Origin: an uncultured Pelagibacteraceae bacterium
GTDB taxonomy: Bacteria > Pseudomonadota > Alphaproteobacteria > Pelagibacterales > Pelagibacteraceae
Length of the DNA stretch: 64,000 bases
Assembly (NCBI GenBank): GCA_902598735.1
Contig: CACKCM010000001.1
Location: forward strand, 1-64,000
Direction of reading: 5' to 3'
The notes under the pieces were generated by a model, which saw nothing but the letters and a program-made list of their open reading frames with translations, did not search any database and was not told where the DNA came from. Of this stretch, positions 60,221 through 64,000 are shown in pieces (position 1 is the stretch's first letter; the number at the start of each line of letters is the position of its first letter). The position numbers and the translations under genes are program-made.

Positions 60221-61372
60221 ATGAAAAAAATTATAATCATCATATCTTATTTACTTATTTTTTTTAATTCTAATTTGCTCTCAAATGAGAATGATAAAGA
60301 TCTAAAGATTGGTTTATTGGCGCCTTTAAGTGGAGAATATAAAGAATTAGGTAACTCGCTTATGTACTCATTGCAATTAGCGCTGAGTGAAATAGATGAT
60401 GAAAATGTTTTTATCATTCCTCGAGACACAGGTTATAATGATAAAGAAAAACTTAACACTGCAATCCAAGATTTAAAATCACAAGATGTTAAGATAATTA
60501 TTGGTCCTTTAAACTTTGATGACTTTGAAGAAGCTAAAAAATATAAAGATATTATCTTTATCTCGCCTTCAAATATTACTCCAGAATTTAAAGATAATAT
60601 AATTAGCGTAGGAGTAAGTCTTGAGTCTCAACTAACATCCTTAATTAATTTTATAAAAAAACAAAAAAAAAATAAAACAGTAATTATGTTTCCTAAAAAT
60701 CAGTATGAGGGTTTAATCAATCAGAAGTTAAAAAAGATGAATTTAGAAAATTATAGAACTTTTAACTATAATCCAAATCCTGAAGTATTAACGGGAGAGA
60801 TTGAAATTTTAACTAATTATTCTCAAAGAAAAAAAAATTTAGAGTTAAGAAAAAAATTGTTTGAAGATAAAGAAGACGAGCAGTCAATTAGAGAACTTGG
60901 AAAACTTGATCAATTATATACTTTAGGTGAAGTAAATTTTGACTCAGTTATAATAATTGATTTTGGCAGTAGTCTCAAAAGTGTGTTAACTTCGCTAGTT
61001 TATACGGATGTGAATCAAGATAAAGTATTATTTACGACTGTTAATCAGTGGTTTGATGAAAGTATTTTTTATGAAAATACAATTAGAAATTTATTTTATC
61101 CGTCGATAGATTATAAAGAATTTAAAAAATATAATAAAAATTATTTTCAAAAATTTCAAACATATCCAAATGAAATAACAATATTAACTTACGATGCTTT
61201 AGGTTTAATCTACTATGCTTGGAAAAAAAAAGGAAAAATAGCTTCTATAAATGATTTTTTATTTAAAAATAAGATAAAAGGTAAAATTGGAACTTTTAGC
61301 TTTAAAGATAGGAAAGTAATTCAAGATTTAAAAATATATAAAACTGATAAAAACAAATTTATCAAATTTTGA
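60221..61372 (+). CDS. LpoA-like / periplasmic-binding-fold protein, penicillin-binding-protein activator family
   Basis: 383 residues from the ATG at 60221; an ATG at 60212 would add three residues. An N-terminal signal peptide is followed by a type-1 periplasmic-binding fold (LKIGLLAPLSGEYKELGNS, KIIIGPLNFDDFEEA, FISPSNIT). It lacks a lipobox cysteine and the N-terminal TPR domain of E. coli LpoA. The rsmI neighbourhood supports the LpoA (PBP1a activator) group over amino-acid binding proteins, since no ABC permease is nearby. It overlaps the convergent rdgB end by 11 bp. Confidence 0.78.
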   Translation: MKKIIIIISYLLIFFNSNLLSNENDKDLKIGLLAPLSGEYKELGNSLMYSLQLALSEIDDENVFIIPRDTGYNDKEKLNTAIQDLKSQDVKIIIGPLNFDDFEEAKKYKDIIFISPSNITPEFKDNIISVGVSLESQLTSLINFIKKQKKNKTVIMFPKNQYEGLINQKLKKMNLENYRTFNYNPNPEVLTGEIEILTNYSQRKKNLELRKKLFEDKEDEQSIRELGKLDQLYTLGEVNFDSVIIIDFGSSLKSVLTSLVYTDVNQDKVLFTTVNQWFDESIFYENTIRNLFYPSIDYKEFKKYNKNYFQKFQTYPNEITILTYDALGLIYYAWKKKGKIASINDFLFKNKIKGKIGTFSFKDRKVIQDLKIYKTDKNKFIKF

Positions 61373-61940
61373 CTTTTTTTCTAAGTTTTTTAAAAGCAAT
61401 AAATCTGTGGTCGATACGCATTTTTTTTAACTTTGGCATCTCACCGAATGTAAGCTTATGATTTTTAGGTATGAAAATTGGATCATATCCAAAACCTTTT
61501 TTTCCTAAAATTTTATGTGAAATTTTTCCATTAATTTTACCTTCTACATTAATAATTTTTCTTCTCTTGATTTTAAATGAAAGGCTACAAATAAAAGTAG
61601 CTGATCTGTTTTTTTCAAACTTCATTTTCTTTAAAATAAATTTCATAGCATTCAAAAAACCTCCCTTTTTTTTAGCCAATCTTGCTGAGTAGATTCCTGG
61701 TTGATTTTTTAAATATTTTATACATAAACCTGAGTCATCTGAGATGACTGGATAGTCTACAAATTTTGAAAAAAAATTGGCCTTTAAATTTGAGTTTTCT
61801 TTAAAGGATTTCCCAGTTTCCTTTGGACTAGAAATTTTTAATAAAAAAGGAGAAATTTTTTTATACTTTTTTGGAAGTAAATGCGCGATTTCCTTGAATT
61901 TTCCTTTATTATGGGTTCCGATCAATATTTTTTTTATCAT
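61362..61940 (-). CDS. rdgB: XTP/dITP diphosphatase (non-canonical purine NTPase)
   Basis: House-cleaning enzyme that hydrolyses dITP and XTP; 192 residues. The HAM1 motifs are clear: IGTHNKGKFKEIAHLL, ETGKSFKENSNLKA, VISDDSGLCIKYL, GIYSARLAKKKGG and FGYDPIFIPKNHKLTFGEM. It diverges from grpE over 42 bp. In many Alphaproteobacteria rdgB lies near hrcA and grpE; hrcA is not found between them here. Confidence 0.95.
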   Translation of the reverse strand: MIKKILIGTHNKGKFKEIAHLLPKKYKKISPFLLKISSPKETGKSFKENSNLKANFFSKFVDYPVISDDSGLCIKYLKNQPGIYSARLAKKKGGFLNAMKFILKKMKFEKNRSATFICSLSFKIKRRKIINVEGKINGKISHKILGKKGFGYDPIFIPKNHKLTFGEMPKLKKMRIDHRFIAFKKLRKKVKI

Positions 61941-61982
61941 TTCATCTAGTAATTTTATAAATATTTACTATATAGCATTCAA

Positions 61983-62573
61983 ATGCAAGAAAATGATAAA
62001 AAAAACGATGAATCTGGATCAGCAGAAAATGATAAAGTTCAAAATGAAAATGCTGAAAAAGAAAAAGAAAAAAAAGAACTAACAGTTGATGAAAAGCTTA
62101 AAGAAACTGAGGAAAAATTATTAAGATCTTTAGCAGAAATTGAAAATCAAAGGCGGAGATTTGAAAAAGAAGTAAAAGATGCCTTTGAGTTTGGTTCGTT
62201 TAATTTTGCAAAAGAAAGTTTAGCAATACTAGATAATTTACAAAGAGCTAAAGTTGCAATAAAAAATAATGATGCTTTAAAAAATAATAAAGACCTAGAT
62301 AAATTTTTAGAAAATATAAGTATTATCGAAAAAGATTTAGTATCTATTTTTGAAAAAAATAATATCAAAAAAATTGATGCTCAGGGAAAAAAATTTGACC
62401 CAAATCTCCATCAGGCAATGACTGAAATAGAGGATAATAACTCTGAAGCGGGGACAATTATTCAAGAAATTCAAGCTGGTTACATGTTGGGCGACAGATT
62501 ATTAAGACCGGCTTTAGTGGCTGTAGCGAAGAAAAATAAGCAAAAAGACGAGGAAAAGAGTGAAAAAAAATGA
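61983..62573 (+). CDS. grpE: Nucleotide exchange factor GrpE
   Basis: Co-chaperone that releases ADP from DnaK. 196 residues: an acidic/Lys-rich N-terminus, a long coiled-coil (KLKETEEKLLRSLAEIENQRRRFEKE), and the C-terminal beta domain with FDPNLHQAMTEIED and IQEIQAGYMLGDRLLRPALVAVAKK. It is followed by dnaK after 62 bp that hold a heat-shock-like promoter. Confidence 0.96.
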   Translation: MQENDKKNDESGSAENDKVQNENAEKEKEKKELTVDEKLKETEEKLLRSLAEIENQRRRFEKEVKDAFEFGSFNFAKESLAILDNLQRAKVAIKNNDALKNNKDLDKFLENISIIEKDLVSIFEKNNIKKIDAQGKKFDPNLHQAMTEIEDNNSEAGTIIQEIQAGYMLGDRLLRPALVAVAKKNKQKDEEKSEKK

Positions 62574-62581
62574 AAATTAAC

Positions 62582-62609
62582 CTTGTAGAAGAAGAAAAAA
62601 CACCCATAT
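62582..62609 (+). promoter_or_regulatory. Candidate sigma-32 (RpoH) promoter for dnaK
   Basis: CTTGTAG at 62582-62588, a 14-base spacer, then CCCATAT at 62603-62609. This matches the heat-shock pattern CTTGaaa-N11-16-CCCcATnT well, and it lies in the grpE-dnaK gap about 27 bp before the dnaK ATG. A Shine-Dalgarno AAGGA at 62622-62626 follows. No CIRCE element was seen, in keeping with the absence of hrcA here. Confidence 0.6.
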
Positions 62610-62635
62610 AAAAGTTAACTAAAGGATGCAATGTA

Positions 62636-64000
62636 ATGAGCAAAGTAATTGGAATTGATTTAGGAACCACAAATTCATGTGTAGCTATTATGGATGGCTC
62701 ACAGGCTAAAGTATTAGAAAATACAGAGGGGGCTAGAACTACCCCATCAGTTGTAGCTTTTTTAGAAAATGAGGAAAAATTAGTTGGTCAACCTGCTAAA
62801 AGACAAGCGGTTACTAATGCGGGTGACACTATATTTGCTGTAAAGAGATTAATTGGTAGAAAATTTGATGGACCCTCAGTACAAAAAGATATTTCAAAAG
62901 TTCCCTACAAAATTGTTAAATCAGATAATGGCGATGCCTGGGTTGAAGGTAAAAGTAAAAAGTATTCCCCTGCTCAAATTTCCGCTTTTGTTTTACAAAA
63001 GATGAAAGAAACTGCAGAAAAATATCTTGGCCAAGAAGTTACAAAAGCTGTAATTACTGTACCTGCTTATTTTAATGACTCACAAAGACAAGCAACGAAA
63101 GATGCAGGTAAGATTGCTGGACTTGAAGTTTTAAGAATAATTAATGAACCAACAGCAGCTTCCTTAGCTTATGGTTTGGATAAAAAAGGTGGAAAAAAGA
63201 TTGCTGTATATGATTTAGGTGGTGGAACATTTGATATCTCGATTTTAGAAATTGGTGACGGTGTATTTGAAGTCAAATCAACTAATGGAGATACTTTTTT
63301 AGGTGGCGAGGATTTCGATGATACAATAGTTGAGTATCTTGCATCAGAATTCAAAAAAGACAATGGTATTGATTTAAAAACTGATAAACTTGCTCTTCAA
63401 AGATTAAAAGAGGCAGCAGAAAAAGCAAAAATCGAACTTTCTTCTGCAGCTCAAACTGAGATTAATTTGCCATTTATTACTGCAGATAAATCTGGCCCAA
63501 AACATTTAAATTTAAAATTTACAAGAGCTAAACTAGAAGCTTTAGTTCAAACTTTAGTTGATAGAACTTTGGAGCCTTGTAAAACAGCTTTAAAGGACTC
63601 AGGATTTTCTGCAGCGGAAATAAACGAAGTTGTTCTAGTAGGAGGAATGACCAGAATGCCTAAAATAATTGAAACTGTAAAAACTTTTTTTGGTAAAGAG
63701 CCAAATAAAAGCGTTAATCCAGATGAAGTAGTTGCAATGGGCGCTGCAATTCAAGGTGGTGTCTTGCAAGGGGATGTAAAAGACGTTCTGCTTTTAGATG
63801 TAACTCCTCTTTCTTTAGGAATTGAAACTCTCGGTGGGGTGTCTACAAAATTAATCGAAAAAAATACGACAATACCTACTAAAAAAAGCCAAGTATTTTC
63901 TACAGCTGAGGACAATCAACCAGCAGTTTCTATTAGAGTTCTTCAAGGAGAAAGAGAGATGGCTGCTGATAATAAAATTTTAGGAAACTTTGAATTGGTA
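62636..64000 (+). CDS. dnaK: Molecular chaperone DnaK (3' end outside window)
   Basis: Hsp70 chaperone; the first 455 codons are in the window and the frame is open at the edge. The ATPase domain motifs are visible: [49 protein letters not shown] and [12 protein letters not shown]. The start of the substrate-binding domain ([28 protein letters not shown]) is also present. The ATG follows a good AAGGA ribosome site and the heat-shock-type promoter. Probably followed by dnaJ beyond the window. Confidence 0.98.
   Translation, partial: MSKVIGIDLGTTNSCVAIMDGSQAKVLENTEGARTTPSVVAFLENEEKLVGQPAKRQAVTNAGDTIFAVKRLIGRKFDGPSVQKDISKVPYKIVKSDNGDAWVEGKSKKYSPAQISAFVLQKMKETAEKYLGQEVTKAVITVPAYFNDSQRQATKDAGKIAGLEVLRIINEPTAASLAYGLDKKGGKKIAVYDLGGGTFDISILEIGDGVFEVKSTNGDTFLGGEDFDDTIVEYLASEFKKDNGIDLKTDKLALQRLKEAAEKAKIELSSAAQTEINLPFITADKSGPKHLNLKFTRAKLEALVQTLVDRTLEPCKTALKDSGFSAAEINEVVLVGGMTRMPKIIETVKTFFGKEPNKSVNPDEVVAMGAAIQGGVLQGDVKDVLLLDVTPLSLGIETLGGVSTKLIEKNTTIPTKKSQVFSTAEDNQPAVSIRVLQGEREMAADNKILGNFELV

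Overview
The window is very AT-rich, gene-dense chromosomal DNA of a streamlined alphaproteobacterium, most likely SAR11 (Pelagibacterales). The grounds are small Lys/Asn/Ile-rich proteins, intergenic gaps mostly of 0-15 bp, frequent 1-30 bp overlaps, almost no terminators, and alphaproteobacterial gene orders from which individual genes have been removed (chvI-chvG-ahcY-tsaE-amgK-murU; mutM-rpsT-dnaA beside ubiE-ubiB-coaBC-dut; irr-fabA-fabB-fabI; murJ-trpS-nfuA-tsaB-fur-miaB-phoH-ybeY-lnt-metK-nusA-infB-rbfA-rpsO-pnp). No tRNA, rRNA, insertion sequence, prophage or CRISPR array is visible, and no gene-free stretch exceeds 300 bases.

Layout. 1-4.5 kb: end of an RND exporter, a lytic-transglycosylase-like lipoprotein, a secreted nuclease, a VanZ-like membrane protein and gpmA. 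4.5-13 kb (minus strand): polA, the ChvI-ChvG two-component pair, ahcY, tsaE, and the amgK-murU muramate-recycling pair in which murU is frameshifted. 13-19.4 kb (mostly plus): an orphan ABC ATPase, bioY, then a polyamine cassette (decarboxylase, deoxyhypusine-synthase homologue, aguB, aguA) lying between the redox regulator genes regA and regB. 19.4-26.8 kb (minus): mutM-rpsT-dnaA-dnaN-gyrB-regB, with no recF. 26.8-31.9 kb (plus): ubiE-ubiB-coaBC-dut-thiF-like-SH3 protein. 31.9-38 kb: a katG operon with an unknown 2OG-Fe(II)-type oxygenase and a small membrane protein, the regulator irr, and fabA-fabB-fabI. 38-56.5 kb (minus): the long translation/RNA/cell-wall synteny block from murJ to pnp, interrupted by a polysaccharide deacetylase and a membrane-anchored glucosaminidase. 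56.5-64 kb: maeB, dolP-like, rsmI, lpoA-like, rdgB, grpE and the start of dnaK.

Themes. (i) Peptidoglycan turnover is heavily represented: transglycosylase, glucosaminidase, deacetylase, AmgK/MurU, MurJ and LpoA-like. (ii) Iron/peroxide control is suggested by an identical 17-bp palindromic site, differing only at its central base, in front of katG and between irr and fabA. (iii) Streamlining shows as missing members of conserved operons: rimI, corC, trmB, rimP, ylxR, truB, recF and hrcA are absent from their usual places. (iv) Regulatory DNA is scarce; the clearest sites are the katG/irr operators, a hairpin terminator between metK and nusA that lies inside the likely nusA leader, and a sigma-32-like promoter before dnaK.

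The most promising points for follow-up are the katG-irr regulon with its unknown oxygenase, the polyamine cassette with a deoxyhypusine-synthase homologue, the murU frameshift, and the minimal TsaB that overlaps head-to-head with a deacetylase gene.
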